From positions 1-42,066 of the forward strand of contig QJXZ01000172.1 of assembly GCA_003248125.1 (NCBI GenBank): a DNA stretch of 42,066 nucleotides, read 5' to 3'. Every line of letters begins with the position of its first letter. Position 1 is the first letter of the stretch. Origin of the DNA: Gammaproteobacteria bacterium. GTDB lineage: Bacteria; Pseudomonadota; Gammaproteobacteria; Pseudomonadales; Azotimanducaceae. The position numbers and the translations under genes are program-made. Shown in pieces: positions 7,884 through 15,729 of the stretch. Below the pieces are notes generated by a model. The model was not told the DNA's origin. It ran no database searches and saw only the letters and a program-made list of their open reading frames with translations.

Positions 7884-9299
7884 TCAATCGACTCGCTGCG
7901 CCTTACGCGCATCCAGCACTGATCGAATTCTGTCATGCTCGGCCCGGTCGAGCTTGAAACTAGAGAAGAGAAACGCACCGATCGAATAGCACACCAGCGG
8001 AAATATGCCATAGAGCGATACCATGGCGACCTGGGTCAACATCGTCTGCTCTTTGTTCGGCACGAATCCCGCAAGCTGCAGCGTAAAACCTGTCATCAAA
8101 AGCATGACACCGGAAGCACTCTTGTACACGAAATTCCAGGCAGCGAAGTACGAGCCTTCCTTTCTATCTCCGGTCGCGTACTCGTCGTAGTCGATAACGT
8201 CGCCTTGCACCGACGGGCCAATCGTGCCGCCGCAACCGGCAGCAAGACCAGCAAACATCGCAGCAACGAAAATCGTGATCACAGCTGCATTTTCATTGAG
8301 AAAAGGCAGCGAGAACATGACACCAAACGAAGCGCCGGTGAGCAGCATGGAGAAAATCCAAAGCCGGACCTTGCCCAGTCTGCGGGATAGCGGCAACCAA
8401 ATTGGCACCGAGACCGTCGACGGAATCATATAGGCGAGGATGATCAGAGGCGCGAGATCGATCCTACCGACCACGTACTGTGCTACGTAGAGCGTCAATG
8501 CCCCAATCGCAGCCGATCCGACGTTCTCGATGAACGTCACGATGATCAACAGTCGTGCATGGGGGTTGTGCCAAACATCGCGGAACGCGTGAAAAGGATT
8601 CTCGTTCACACGACCCTGCGAATTGGGGCGCTCGCGCAACCGCCACACGGCGACTGCTATGAGTATCGCCGTGATGCAGGCCGCAAACACCGCGATGCTC
8701 GACGCTGTCGACCGGGCAACCTCGGCGCCCTCCTTCTCCGCACCAATGAAGATCTGCATACTCACGAGCGCGACGATCGAGCCGCCCGTGAACGCGGCGT
8801 GCCGCAATCCGAACAATCGCGATCGCTCGTGATAGTCCGAAGTCAGCTCCGCGCCTAGCGAGAGATGAGGTATGTTGAAGAGTGTCATCGCCGAGTAGAA
8901 CCCGATGACACCGATCGCCACCCAGATCGCCAGACCCGAACCATGAAGTCCTTCGGGTGGCGAGAACAACATTGCGAACGTGCCGGCGAGCGGTACTACG
9001 CTAGCGGCCATCCAGAGTCGGCGCCTTCCGAGTCGGTGCTGTGTTCGATCACTGAGGTACCCAACCACCGGATCGGAAATCGCGTCCCATACTCGAGAGA
9101 CGCTGAAAATGACGCCCATGACCGCCGGCGCGATCAGTAAGACGTCCGTCGCGAACTTCATGACGTAGAGCGACAGGAGCAAGAACATATAGCCGGCACC
9201 GAGCCCGGGCGCGCCGTACGCGACCACCGTACTCCAACGGACACGGTCGGTTGGCATTAGACGGACAGCTGCACCGTTACCTTTGGGTGCGTCAGGCAT
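7884..9299 (-). CDS. GPH-type MFS transporter (MFS_2)
   Basis: 471 residues with about twelve hydrophobic helices. DAISDPVVGYLSDRTQHRLGRRR in the N-terminal third is the hallmark of the glycoside-pentoside-hexuronide:cation symporter family, which takes up sugars and, in many environmental bacteria, other small organic substrates. The ATG at 9299 overlaps the stop of the upstream SDR (9292-9294), so translation is probably coupled. A second possible ATG lies at 9257, just before PTDRVRW. It is the last gene of the leftward SDR-SDR-transporter operon, so it likely imports the substrate handled by the two dehydrogenases. Confidence 0.88.
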   Translation of the reverse strand: MPDAPKGNGAAVRLMPTDRVRWSTVVAYGAPGLGAGYMFLLLSLYVMKFATDVLLIAPAVMGVIFSVSRVWDAISDPVVGYLSDRTQHRLGRRRLWMAASVVPLAGTFAMLFSPPEGLHGSGLAIWVAIGVIGFYSAMTLFNIPHLSLGAELTSDYHERSRLFGLRHAAFTGGSIVALVSMQIFIGAEKEGAEVARSTASSIAVFAACITAILIAVAVWRLRERPNSQGRVNENPFHAFRDVWHNPHARLLIIVTFIENVGSAAIGALTLYVAQYVVGRIDLAPLIILAYMIPSTVSVPIWLPLSRRLGKVRLWIFSMLLTGASFGVMFSLPFLNENAAVITIFVAAMFAGLAAGCGGTIGPSVQGDVIDYDEYATGDRKEGSYFAAWNFVYKSASGVMLLMTGFTLQLAGFVPNKEQTMLTQVAMVSLYGIFPLVCYSIGAFLFSSFKLDRAEHDRIRSVLDARKAQRVD

Positions 9300-10071
9300 T
9301 CCTGATCGTCAGGCCACCGTCTACGGGCAGAGCGACGCCGGTGATGAAACTCGATGCCGGGAGCGCGAGCGAGAGTGTGCCGTGCGCCACTTCCTCCGGA
9401 TCTGCATATCGTTTAAGCGCGACACGACGCCGCGCGAACTCTTGCTTGGCGTCTTCCGGAATTCCCGCCGTCATACCCGTGCGGATGGGGCCCGGGCAAA
9501 TGCAATTCACAGTGATACCCTCAGCACCCAGCTCGACGGCAAGCGAACGAGTCAAGCCGATAACGGCATGTTTCGCCGCGGTATAGGGAGACCCATACTT
9601 CGTCGCGCCCAAGCCCTCGGTAGATGCGATGTTCACGATACGGCCGGCGTCGGACTTCCGCAGCCATGGGAGCGCGGCACGAATCGTCCTAGTGTGCGCC
9701 GTGATCAACACGTCGAGCGACTTCTGCCACGCACGCTCATAGTCATCGCTATCGATGGCAACAGGAATCGAGATGCCCGCGTTGTTCACCAAGATGTCGA
9801 TTGCTCCAAAGTGTGTGCCGATCTCGCCGATGACGCGCTCGATGGCGCTTCTGTCTGCTAGATCCACAGTCCATGCCCGCGCCTCGCAGCCGGCCGCCTC
9901 TATCTCTTCGACCACTGCATTCAATGGTTCGGCGTTGACATCGAGTGCGGCCACGCGCGCCCCTTCGTCAGCGAACAGCTGTGCAGTGGCCTTCCCCATG
10001 CCGCTCGCCGCGCCGGTAATGATCGCGATCCGCCCCTTGATGCTGCGCGACAGCTTACTGATTCTGGTCAT
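9292..10071 (-). CDS. Short-chain dehydrogenase/reductase (second of two)
   Basis: 259 residues from ATG 10071, with GAGGA seven bases upstream. Classical SDR: TGAASGMG cofactor loop near residue 19, VDLAD, NNAG, NIAST with the catalytic Ser, YTAAK with Tyr and Lys, and PGPIRTGM. An acidic residue after beta-2 (VAALDVNAE) indicates NAD(H) preference. It is the FabG/3-oxoacyl or cyclic alcohol dehydrogenase type. It starts 10 bases after the stop of the other SDR and overlaps the transporter by eight bases, so the three genes form one operon. Confidence 0.9.
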   Translation of the reverse strand: MTRISKLSRSIKGRIAIITGAASGMGKATAQLFADEGARVAALDVNAEPLNAVVEEIEAAGCEARAWTVDLADRSAIERVIGEIGTHFGAIDILVNNAGISIPVAIDSDDYERAWQKSLDVLITAHTRTIRAALPWLRKSDAGRIVNIASTEGLGATKYGSPYTAAKHAVIGLTRSLAVELGAEGITVNCICPGPIRTGMTAGIPEDAKQEFARRRVALKRYADPEEVAHGTLSLALPASSFITGVALPVDGGLTIRNA

Positions 10072-10081
10072 TTGAGGATCC

Positions 10082-10915
10082 TCAATCCTGTTCGACTTCG
10101 CCCGCCACTGCCGGGTCGTCAGGAAACAACATCCGCGAGAAAACGTCATAGTTCGGGCCCCGACGAAGATGGTGTCCGCCGTCGACCGAGAGATTCACGC
10201 CAGTGATCCAGCTCGACTCCGGGCCGCATAGAAAGCGAACCGCTGACGCGATGTCGTCGACCGTGCCAGCCCGACCGAGCGGCATACACGCCAAATAGTC
10301 GGCATAAACCTCCTCGGTCGCGAACAGCCCAGCCGCAATCTCCGTGTCGACCAAACCTGGCAGTACGCTGTTCACGCGAATACCCACGGCGCCGAGCTCG
10401 TCCGCGGCATTTTGAACCAGGTTGTCGATTGCAGCCTTGCTGGCGCAGTACGCGCTCATGAATCGGTGTGTGCGGGCACCGGCAATCGACGAAACAGCGC
10501 ACATGGCACCACCACCGGCCGCCGCAATTGCGCGGCCGGCATGTTTGAAAGTGTTCACTGTGCCGCGAAGATTGGTTCGGAGCACAGCATCCCACTGCTC
10601 GAGGTTCATGCTCATGAGGGGCGCTATGGTGCCAGCACCGGCGTTCGCAACCGCGATGGTCAGTGGAGCGTCTCGGGTGGCCTCCGCGATGCCGGCTGCT
10701 ACCGCCACTTCATCACCGACATCGCCTGCGAACGTGCGTACTTCCGCAGATTTTGACTTCACTTCTGCGACGAGCGCCGCCGCGCGCGCGAGTTTCTCCG
10801 CGTTTCTGCCGAACAGCGTCACATTCGCACCGTCTCGCGCCAACGCCTGCGCGGACGCAAGCCCAATCCCGCTACCGCCGCCGGTGACGAAGGCATTTTG
10901 GTCTCGAAGATTCAT
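10082..10915 (-). CDS. Short-chain dehydrogenase/reductase (first of two)
   Basis: 277 residues from ATG 10915, with GAAGGA seven bases upstream. SDR signature: TGGGSGIG (residues 11-18), ANAG, SSIAG, YCASK and PGLVDTEIA. LFGRNAEKL after beta-2 has Arg, suggesting NADP(H). A C-terminal extension, HHLRRGPNYDVFSRMLFPDD, is longer than the usual SDR end; such tails occur in some hydroxysteroid and alicyclic alcohol dehydrogenases. It is the first gene of the leftward operon. The 113 bases up to the divergent phosphotransferase start must hold its promoter, but I see no convincing -35/-10 pair. Confidence 0.9.
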   Translation of the reverse strand: MNLRDQNAFVTGGGSGIGLASAQALARDGANVTLFGRNAEKLARAAALVAEVKSKSAEVRTFAGDVGDEVAVAAGIAEATRDAPLTIAVANAGAGTIAPLMSMNLEQWDAVLRTNLRGTVNTFKHAGRAIAAAGGGAMCAVSSIAGARTHRFMSAYCASKAAIDNLVQNAADELGAVGIRVNSVLPGLVDTEIAAGLFATEEVYADYLACMPLGRAGTVDDIASAVRFLCGPESSWITGVNLSVDGGHHLRRGPNYDVFSRMLFPDDPAVAGEVEQD

Positions 10916-11028
10916 ACCACCGTCCTTCCCATGCACCGACTCTAAGTGACCCGCTTTGGCCATTGCAATGCTCACGCGGCTACCGAAAACTTGACGCCGA
11001 GGTTCGACCGACAAATTTGGAGTTGATC

Positions 11029-12078
11029 GTGACGCTCGCACGCAAACTCGAGGCCTACCTGCGCCGGCAATGGCCAGCGCTCAGCGGTTTCACCATCGAG
11101 GAGCTGCATCAGATCCCCGGCGGCGCATCCCGTGAAACCTATCGGTTCGTTGCACGATACACGGAAGCGGGTGCGGACCGGCGCAAGGGATACATCTTCC
11201 GTCGCGACCCGAGCTCGAGCCTGATCGATACTGAACGGAGCCACGAATTTCGAACATACCAGGCGGTTTTCGGTACTTCGGTGCCGGTGCCCGAACCATT
11301 GATCCTCGAGAACGCCCCCGGTGATCTCGAGCGACCATTCTCCGTCATGGCGGAAGTGCCGGACTGCCAGAGCGCAACTGCGAACTTCGCCGTGCCACCC
11401 TACAGCGAGATGCGGCGCCAAATCGGCGAACAGAAATGGAGCATTCTCGGCCGTCTCTCGGCCATCAGCCCGGCCGAACTCGGTGTAGACAGCTTCATGA
11501 CAGTCGTCGAACCGGCAGATTGCGCGCGTCACGAACTCGACTACTGGGCGGGTGTCATCGAACAAGACGCACTCCACCCCCAACCTATCGCCATGGCGGC
11601 CATACGCGAACTACGGCGGCGCTATCCGCCGCCCGCACAACGCCTCTGCCTCGTCCATGGGGACTATCGTTCCGGCAACTTTCTCTACGACGAGCATGGG
11701 GATATCAAAGCAGTGCTCGACTGGGAGATGGCGCACATCGGTGATCCACTGGAGGATCTCGCCTGGTCGCTCGACCCACTCTGGCCATGGCCCGACAAGA
11801 CGCTCGCCGGTGGACTAATGCCACGGCACGAGGCGATCACCATCTGGGAGCGCGCGAGCGGGCTACGCGTGGATCGCGAGGCTTTCCGCTGGTGGCAGAT
11901 CTTTGCTTCGTTGAAGGCACTTGCGATCTGGATCTCTTCCAGCGAGGACTTCGCCAACGGCCAGACCAAAGAACCAATTCTCGCAGTCGCGGGGTGGCTC
12001 ATGACGGATCGGCAAAACCGGATACTTGTCGATCGACTCTCGCCGGTGAGTCGGCACCGATATGCGGAGGCGTTGTGA
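11029..12078 (+). CDS. Aminoglycoside phosphotransferase-like (ACAD10/11-type) kinase
   Basis: 349 residues from GTG 11029, with GGAG six bases upstream. Kinase motifs: the catalytic loop LVHGDYRSGNFLY with Asp and Asn, and the metal-binding ALDWE-type segment AVLDWEMAHIGDP. The N-terminal lobe carries a glycine-containing loop (PGGASRETYRF) and a Lys/Arg-rich strand. This branch of the APH superfamily commonly neighbours acyl-CoA dehydrogenases and SDRs in catabolic clusters, and its members are thought to phosphorylate hydroxyacyl-CoA or alcohol intermediates rather than antibiotics. It overlaps the next gene through GTGA. Confidence 0.87.
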   Translation: MTLARKLEAYLRRQWPALSGFTIEELHQIPGGASRETYRFVARYTEAGADRRKGYIFRRDPSSSLIDTERSHEFRTYQAVFGTSVPVPEPLILENAPGDLERPFSVMAEVPDCQSATANFAVPPYSEMRRQIGEQKWSILGRLSAISPAELGVDSFMTVVEPADCARHELDYWAGVIEQDALHPQPIAMAAIRELRRRYPPPAQRLCLVHGDYRSGNFLYDEHGDIKAVLDWEMAHIGDPLEDLAWSLDPLWPWPDKTLAGGLMPRHEAITIWERASGLRVDREAFRWWQIFASLKALAIWISSSEDFANGQTKEPILAVAGWLMTDRQNRILVDRLSPVSRHRYAEAL

Positions 12079-12500
12079 TTCCAAAGGCGAAGACAGCGCT
12101 GCAAGACCTCGCCGGCAAGCTGATGATCGGCATCGCGGCCGAAACCAAGACCACCTATGCCGCGAGCAGCGTCGGCATGATCGGCATGCTACTGCAATGC
12201 CTGGCGAAGGAACTGGAGCGCGGCGTAGATACGCGCGTGTGCGATATCGAGGAGACCCGGGTGCTGCTCACGAATGCAACGTCAAATCTGCCGCAACGGC
12301 TCGCGATCGAGGTCGATAGGTTTCTGCAAACAAAGCCGGCAAGTCTGCTCCTGTCGGACGTGACGGCACTGCACGCACGCGCCTTAGAGCTCGTCACGCG
12401 GTTACACGAGCATGCAGAGGCCGCTGGTAATGAATCCCTCAATCGCGAAATCTGGTCCCTCTTGGAACGAATGGCAGATCGACACGCACTGGACTTCTAG
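12075..12500 (+). CDS. Small helical protein coupled to the phosphotransferase
   Basis: 141 residues from GTG 12075, preceded by GGAGG at four bases and overlapping the kinase stop codon (GTGA). Predicted almost entirely helical, with no signal peptide; the segment SSVGMIGMLLQCLAKELERG is the most hydrophobic. I do not recognise the family with confidence. Tight coupling to the APH-like kinase suggests a partner or accessory subunit. It meets the SnoaL-like gene tail to tail, overlapping by four bases. Longer in-frame reading upstream lies inside the kinase gene and is not credible. Confidence 0.75.
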   Translation: MIPKAKTALQDLAGKLMIGIAAETKTTYAASSVGMIGMLLQCLAKELERGVDTRVCDIEETRVLLTNATSNLPQRLAIEVDRFLQTKPASLLLSDVTALHARALELVTRLHEHAEAAGNESLNREIWSLLERMADRHALDF

Positions 12501-13009
12501 CGCAGGCGATAACTCGGGTCATCCGGCCATCGCAACCCGCGCGTCTTCAGTCCCGAGTAAAGACCGCCTTCCCAACGCGCAGTCGAAGGGCCGTTCTGAT
12601 TCCAATCCATGACATACACCCGCGCGGCGATTCGCCACTCGCCATCACGACGTTCGAAGCGATCGACGTAGCGACCGCCAACCACCATCTCCTGGTCGCC
12701 ATTCTCGCCAGCAACCAGATGGTAGGCCACGCAATAGGTTTCGACGTTGGCGCAGGTGCCGTCGAGATCGATCGTGACGTTGCTGATCTGATGCATCGTC
12801 TGCTTCATCTGCTTGAGTGCTGGAACGACGTACTCCGCGAATTGCCAAGCGTTGCCATTGAACGTACCGTGGTCGTCGGTCGCTTCAGGCCAATAGACCG
12901 ACTTCAGTAGCGTCATGTCGCAGCGATCGATACCGCGGCAGTAGCGCGCCAGAACCTCGCGTATGGCCTCGCGGTCTGCGAGCGTCTGTATGTCGGCGGC
13001 GACTTTCAT
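12497..13009 (-). CDS. SnoaL-like / NTF2-fold protein
   Basis: 170 residues from ATG 13009, with AAGGA six bases upstream. The pattern IQTLADREAIREVLARYCRGIDRCD at the start, then HGTFNG and a beta sheet with VGGRYVDRFERRDGEWRI, is that of the SnoaL_4 ring-hydroxylase-small-subunit/ketosteroid isomerase-like fold. Such proteins are frequent in steroid and aromatic catabolic clusters, where some are dehydratases or isomerases. The Tyr/Asp/His positions (YCRGIDRCD, NVTIDLDG) are compatible with an active pocket. It is the last gene before tRNA-Lys. Confidence 0.85.
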   Translation of the reverse strand: MKVAADIQTLADREAIREVLARYCRGIDRCDMTLLKSVYWPEATDDHGTFNGNAWQFAEYVVPALKQMKQTMHQISNVTIDLDGTCANVETYCVAYHLVAGENGDQEMVVGGRYVDRFERRDGEWRIAARVYVMDWNQNGPSTARWEGGLYSGLKTRGLRWPDDPSYRLR

Positions 13010-13018
13010 GGCGATTCC

Positions 13019-13046
13019 TTGTCTTTTCGAGTTCGGTACGTAAACT
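13019..13046 (+). promoter_or_regulatory. Probable promoter of tRNA-Lys
   Basis: TTGTCT (13019-13024) and TAAACT (13041-13046) are 16 bases apart and end 18 bases before the tRNA. Good position and a fair match to sigma-70, but only by eye. Confidence 0.45.
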
Positions 13047-13064
13047 ATGCGCCTCTTTGCGCCT

Positions 13065-13140
13065 GGGTCGTTAGCTCAGCTGGTAGAGCAGCGGACTTTT
13101 AATCCGTTGGTCCAGGGTTCGAATCCCTGACGACCCACCA
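13065..13140 (+). tRNA. tRNA-Lys (TTT anticodon)
   Basis: 76 bases forming a full cloverleaf: acceptor GGGTCGT/ACGACCC, D-arm with AGCTCAGCTGGTAGAGC, anticodon stem GCGGA/TCCGT with loop CTTTTAA (anticodon TTT at 13098-13100), and T-arm CAGGG TTCGAAT CCCTG. The CCA end is encoded at 13138-13140. Its 3' end points towards the accessory block, the usual arrangement when a tRNA gene serves as an integration site. Confidence 0.98.
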
Positions 13141-13157
13141 TCAGATCAACTACTTAG

Positions 13158-13499
13158 CAAAGCGGCGCCGCGTGGGTCTATCGCCAGTACCTCCGCGAGA
13201 CGAAGTTACTCGACGTCGAGGCGGCCGCTCGCGAGGCTCATCGAGGTTTGTGGAGTCTACCGGAGGGACAACGCATTCCACCGTGGAAATGGCGGCGCAA
13301 CGGAGGCAAGCCCCCTGTCTCCGAAGGCGACGGCTGTGACATCAAGAGGAACATCAACAACAAAGGCGTCCGCATCTACCACGTGCCGGGGCAACGCTAC
13401 TACCAAGCTACTCAGATCAACACATCAAAGGGCGAACGCTGGTTCTGCACGGAAGACGAGGCGCGTGCAGCGGGATGGCGGCGCGCTCGAACACCTTAG
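13158..13499 (+). pseudogene. Truncated thermonuclease (SNase-like), C-terminal part only
   Basis: An open frame runs from just after a TAG (13155-13157) to TAG 13497-13499. It begins SGAAWVYRQYL, the middle-to-late part of a staphylococcal nuclease-like domain, with ARE-AHRGLWSLPEGQRIPPWKWRR as its end. A small C-terminal module follows with CDIK, RIYHVPGQ and GERWFC, common behind secreted SNase domains. The signal peptide and the catalytic first half are missing, and there is no start codon until TTG 13248. The break lies about 20 bases after the tRNA-Lys CCA, so deletion or integration at the tRNA probably removed the front. Confidence 0.75.
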
Positions 13500-13503
13500 A
13501 AAC

Positions 13504-13590
13504 TGATGGCACTTTGCCAGCATTGCCTCATCTGACCACTCCCGTTCAAGAATGTCTGGCAACGAATCGAGAACCGCGCCATGCGCGCTG
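13504..13590 (+). repeat. Dispersed repeat copy R1
   Basis: TGATGGCACTTTGCCAGCAT starts 4 bases after the thermonuclease stop and continues with TGCCTCATC. The TGGCA/TGCCA hairpin is at 13507-13519. The right half is badly diverged; ATGCGCGCTGCCTC near 13580 may be what is left of it. It belongs to the same family as the copies at 15581, 21765, 23284, 24094 and 24396. Confidence 0.65.
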
Positions 13591-13660
13591 CCTCAAACGG
13601 ACTGTCGCCGTCGGTAATGTTTCGGGTTAGATTCCTCCCAACTGTTTATCGGAGGGGCTA

Positions 13661-14152
13661 ATGGACTTCATGACAACAGCCGAACTGTTGGGCAACGTTG
13701 GGGAGTTCTTCGGTGCAATTGCCGTTGTGATTACGCTCGTCTACCTGGCGGGACAGCTTCGTCAAAACACCACTGCGTTGCGATCGGCGAGTTATGAACA
13801 CTGGAATCAGGTATCAAGCTCGTTCACCGAGTTCTATGCGCGTTTTGCAGATAGCCTTACCGAGATGGAACGTCATTCCAGCCTCGACCAACTCTCACCG
13901 CAGGAGCAGAAACTGCTCCTCGCACTGGCCGTGAGGTGTCTCGATCAGGCGCAAACCGCGTTTCTTCAGCACAGAGCGGGCACACTGGATGACGACGTGT
14001 TCGAGTCTAGAATTCTTTCCTACATGAGCTTCGTTGCGCGTAACCCGTTGCTCGGGCAGCACTGGAAAAGCATATCGCGAAATTATCCAATCACTGCATT
14101 TCGAGACTACATCGAAGAACGCTTACCAGAACTAAGGTCGGTCGTGTCGTAG
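13661..14152 (+). CDS. One-helix membrane protein, family TM-1
   Basis: 163 residues; GGAGGGG lies three bases before ATG 13661. The N-terminus carries a single hydrophobic helix in the pattern GNVGEFFGAIAVVITLVYLAGQLR, followed by a helical cytosolic domain of about 120 residues with LTEMERH and WKSISRNYPITAF. The same plan recurs in the genes at 14354, 20919 and 23552: E-x-x-GA-x-AV-x-x-T-L-x-YLA-x-Q and a Trp/Phe-rich C-terminal half. Function unknown; I know of no catalytic motif. It is in the opposite orientation to its paralogues and follows repeat R1. Confidence 0.75.
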   Translation: MDFMTTAELLGNVGEFFGAIAVVITLVYLAGQLRQNTTALRSASYEHWNQVSSSFTEFYARFADSLTEMERHSSLDQLSPQEQKLLLALAVRCLDQAQTAFLQHRAGTLDDDVFESRILSYMSFVARNPLLGQHWKSISRNYPITAFRDYIEERLPELRSVVS

Positions 14153-14186
14153 CGCGCGCGTACGCCACACACGGACCGCTGTTCGC

Positions 14187-14294
14187 CGCGTCCTTCGTTG
14201 ATGGCCTGACCTGCAACGCCAGGTAGGCCAACGTCACAACCACCGCTGCTGCTCCTATGATTTCCCCGACTGCGCCTATCGCGTCCCAGTTCAT
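14187..14294 (-). pseudogene. N-terminal remnant of a TM-family gene
   Basis: Starting at ATG 14294, the first ~36 residues (MNWDAIGAVGEIIGAAAVVV then TLAYLALQV) match the N-terminus of the paralogue at 14860, and the ribosome site CGGAGGGGATGCGATG is identical. After ALQVRPSTKDAANSG the frame no longer resembles the family and runs into the end of the convergent gene at 14152. The body of the gene has been lost. Confidence 0.65.
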
Positions 14295-14400
14295 CGCATC
14301 CCCTCCGGTGTGGATGGGCAGAGCGTAGAACCGAATGCGACATCAGGGAACGATCAGGCAGCCTTTGCCAGCACGCTGTCCATGTAACGTATGGCGTCCG
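14285..14400. repeat. 116-base direct repeat, left copy
   Basis: Bases 14285-14400 and 14851-14966 align without gaps with ten differences (about 91 percent). The unit spans the first codons of one TM-family gene, its leader, and the last codons of the next gene upstream in transcription. It therefore marks a former tandem array of these genes. Confidence 0.85.
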
Positions 14401-14860
14401 GATGCGCTTTCGGCCCGTCCCTCAGGTATTGGTAGTACATGCCGGCTATTCCTGACCGACCGTAGCGATTAATGACGGAGATTTCGAACTGCATACGCTC
14501 GATGCCGCGCAGATCGTCGATGTTCGAGATGATCTGTACCGTATAGTCCCACCACGCAGATTGGTACTGGAACGCGACGGTCGCTTCCTCCTTCGTGAGA
14601 CCTGCCCGTTCGATCAGCATCGCAACAAACGGACTTGGGGCGACGCCCAGCGCTGCATTGCCCTTCAGCATGGCTTGGCTGACCCGTTCGTCGGTTCCAA
14701 ACAAAAATAGCTCGCGGACTGCCTCGCCCCGGCCTTGACTAAGCGCGCGCTGCCCTTCGCGCCTCGCATGTCCGACTTGCACCGCCAAGTAGACCAGCGT
14801 CACGACCACAGCAACCGCGCCCATAGTCTCCCCAATCGCCCCCAATGCTTCCCAGTTCAT
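14354..14860 (-). CDS. One-helix membrane protein, family TM-2
   Basis: 168 residues from ATG 14860, with CGGAGGGG upstream. The N-terminal helix (GAIGETMGAVAVVVTLVYLA) is followed by a helical domain ending HPDAIRYMDSVLAKAA. Full-length family member; see TM-1 for the shared plan. It lies between an N-terminal remnant downstream and a C-terminal remnant upstream, each joined through the 116-base repeat, so it is the survivor of a tandem set. Confidence 0.78.
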   Translation of the reverse strand: MNWEALGAIGETMGAVAVVVTLVYLAVQVGHARREGQRALSQGRGEAVRELFLFGTDERVSQAMLKGNAALGVAPSPFVAMLIERAGLTKEEATVAFQYQSAWWDYTVQIISNIDDLRGIERMQFEISVINRYGRSGIAGMYYQYLRDGPKAHPDAIRYMDSVLAKAA

Positions 14861-14966
14861 CGCATCCCCTCCGGTGTGGATGGACGAAGCGTAGAACCGA
14901 ATGCGACATCAGGGAATGGTCAGGCAGCCTCTGCCAGCACGCTGTCGATGTAGCGCACGGCGTCCG
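14851..14966. repeat. 116-base direct repeat, right copy
   Basis: Partner of 14285-14400, offset by 566 bases, which is the tandem repeat period. Contains the start of TM-2 and the stop end of a lost upstream copy. Confidence 0.85.
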
Positions 14967-14975
14967 TTTGCATAT
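14920..14975 (-). pseudogene. C-terminal remnant of a TM-family gene
   Basis: Reading leftward, TDAVRYIDSVLAEAA ends at TGA (14920-14922). It matches the C-terminus of TM-2 (PDAIRYMDSVLAKAA). The similarity stops at about 14975, where unrelated sequence leading into the SnoaL-like gene begins. Confidence 0.65.
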
Positions 14976-15028
14976 CAAGCCCCTCGCAGCCGATGCGGCC
15001 GCATCGATCGTCAGCCGTCGACTTCATG

Positions 15029-15409
15029 TTACGTGCCTGCGCGCTGAATCCGCCCAGTCTGCCATGCGAGAAGCTTCCATCGGCCCTCTTCGCAGCGGTC
15101 AACCTCTAGAAATCGATTCGACCCATCGATGCGATGGCCATTGAATTCAAAGATTAAATCCATCCTGCCAGTAAGAATGGCCAACTCTCCCTCAATGCGA
15201 ACGGCCTCTTCCGTTCGGTTGAACTCAAGCCATCGCATCCGACCACTTCGGAACGAGTCAATAAATTGACTCCTGGTCTGCACCGTGCCATTTGAGTGTG
15301 CATAGTGCGCGTCCTCGCAAATCATCTCGCGAAGTTCGTCGTAACGCCCCTCGACGATTGCCTTATACCGCTCAATCTGCTGGTCTAGCGGGCTCATCTC
15401 AGCGCACAT
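15029..15409 (-). CDS. DUF4440/SnoaL-like protein
   Basis: 126 residues from ATG 15409; ATG 15397 (MSPLDQQIERYK) is an equal candidate because neither has a strong ribosome site. LDQQIERYKAIVEGRYDELREMICEDAHYAHSNG, then TRSQFIDSFRSG and a sheet with EGELAILTGRMDLIFEFNG, is the NTF2-fold pattern of DUF4440 proteins. The His-Ser-Asn-Gly segment after the second helix is usual there. No catalytic role can be assigned. It stands alone in the repeat-rich block. Confidence 0.75.
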   Translation of the reverse strand: MCAEMSPLDQQIERYKAIVEGRYDELREMICEDAHYAHSNGTVQTRSQFIDSFRSGRMRWLEFNRTEEAVRIEGELAILTGRMDLIFEFNGHRIDGSNRFLEVDRCEEGRWKLLAWQTGRIQRAGT

Positions 15410-15524
15410 AATGGGTATTGGACAGAAGGCTTCCGTTTATCTCGGCCACTCACGTCTCCCAACGGGCCTCGACGTTCGACAGCAGGCTACCACGGCCAGC
15501 AGATTCCTCCGGCGGAGGGCCGGA

Positions 15525-15571
15525 GTTGGCCGAAAGCGGACGTCCGCGAACGCGCGGATGAACGTCCGCTT
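15525..15571. repeat. GGCCGAAAGCGG box and long palindrome
   Basis: GTTGGCCGAAAGCGGACGT at 15525-15543. AAGCGGACGT (15534-15543) pairs perfectly with ACGTCCGCTT (15562-15571), and CCGCG/CGCGG pairs inside the spacer, giving a two-part hairpin. The GGCCGAAAGCG box recurs just before repeat copies R3 (21747-21757) and R4 (23261-23271). Confidence 0.7.
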
Positions 15572-15580
15572 CTGCGTAGA

Positions 15581-15657
15581 TGATGGCAACTTGCCAGCAT
15601 TGCCTCATCGGATTGATGGAGGCACATTCCGACATGCGCGCTCGCCTGGGTGCGGGG
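15581..15657 (+). repeat. Dispersed repeat copy R2
   Basis: Full copy of 77 bases: TGATGGCAACTTGCCAGCAT at the left, GCGCTCGCCTGGGTGCGGGG at the right. The left hairpin is TGGCAA-C-TTGCCA. A second one forms from GCCTCATC and GATGGAGGC with one bulge. Confidence 0.85.
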
Positions 15658-15711
15658 AACCACCGACGGCTGCGGATCGGTTGGGACAGAGCCAGAGCAG
15701 CGACCACGCCT

Positions 15712-15729
15712 CCTGGTCGGAAGACCAGG
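15712..15729. other. Perfect 7-bp hairpin with GGAA loop
   Basis: CCTGGTC (15712-15718), GGAA, GACCAGG (15723-15729), 54 bases beyond the stop of the TIR-TPR gene. There is no T tract on either side, so a rho-independent terminator is not supported; it may stabilise the 3' end of that transcript. Confidence 0.4.

Noticed and set aside
15712-15729. Hairpin as terminator of the TIR-TPR gene
   Set aside because: Perfect stem, but no T tract follows on either strand; listed only as a hairpin.
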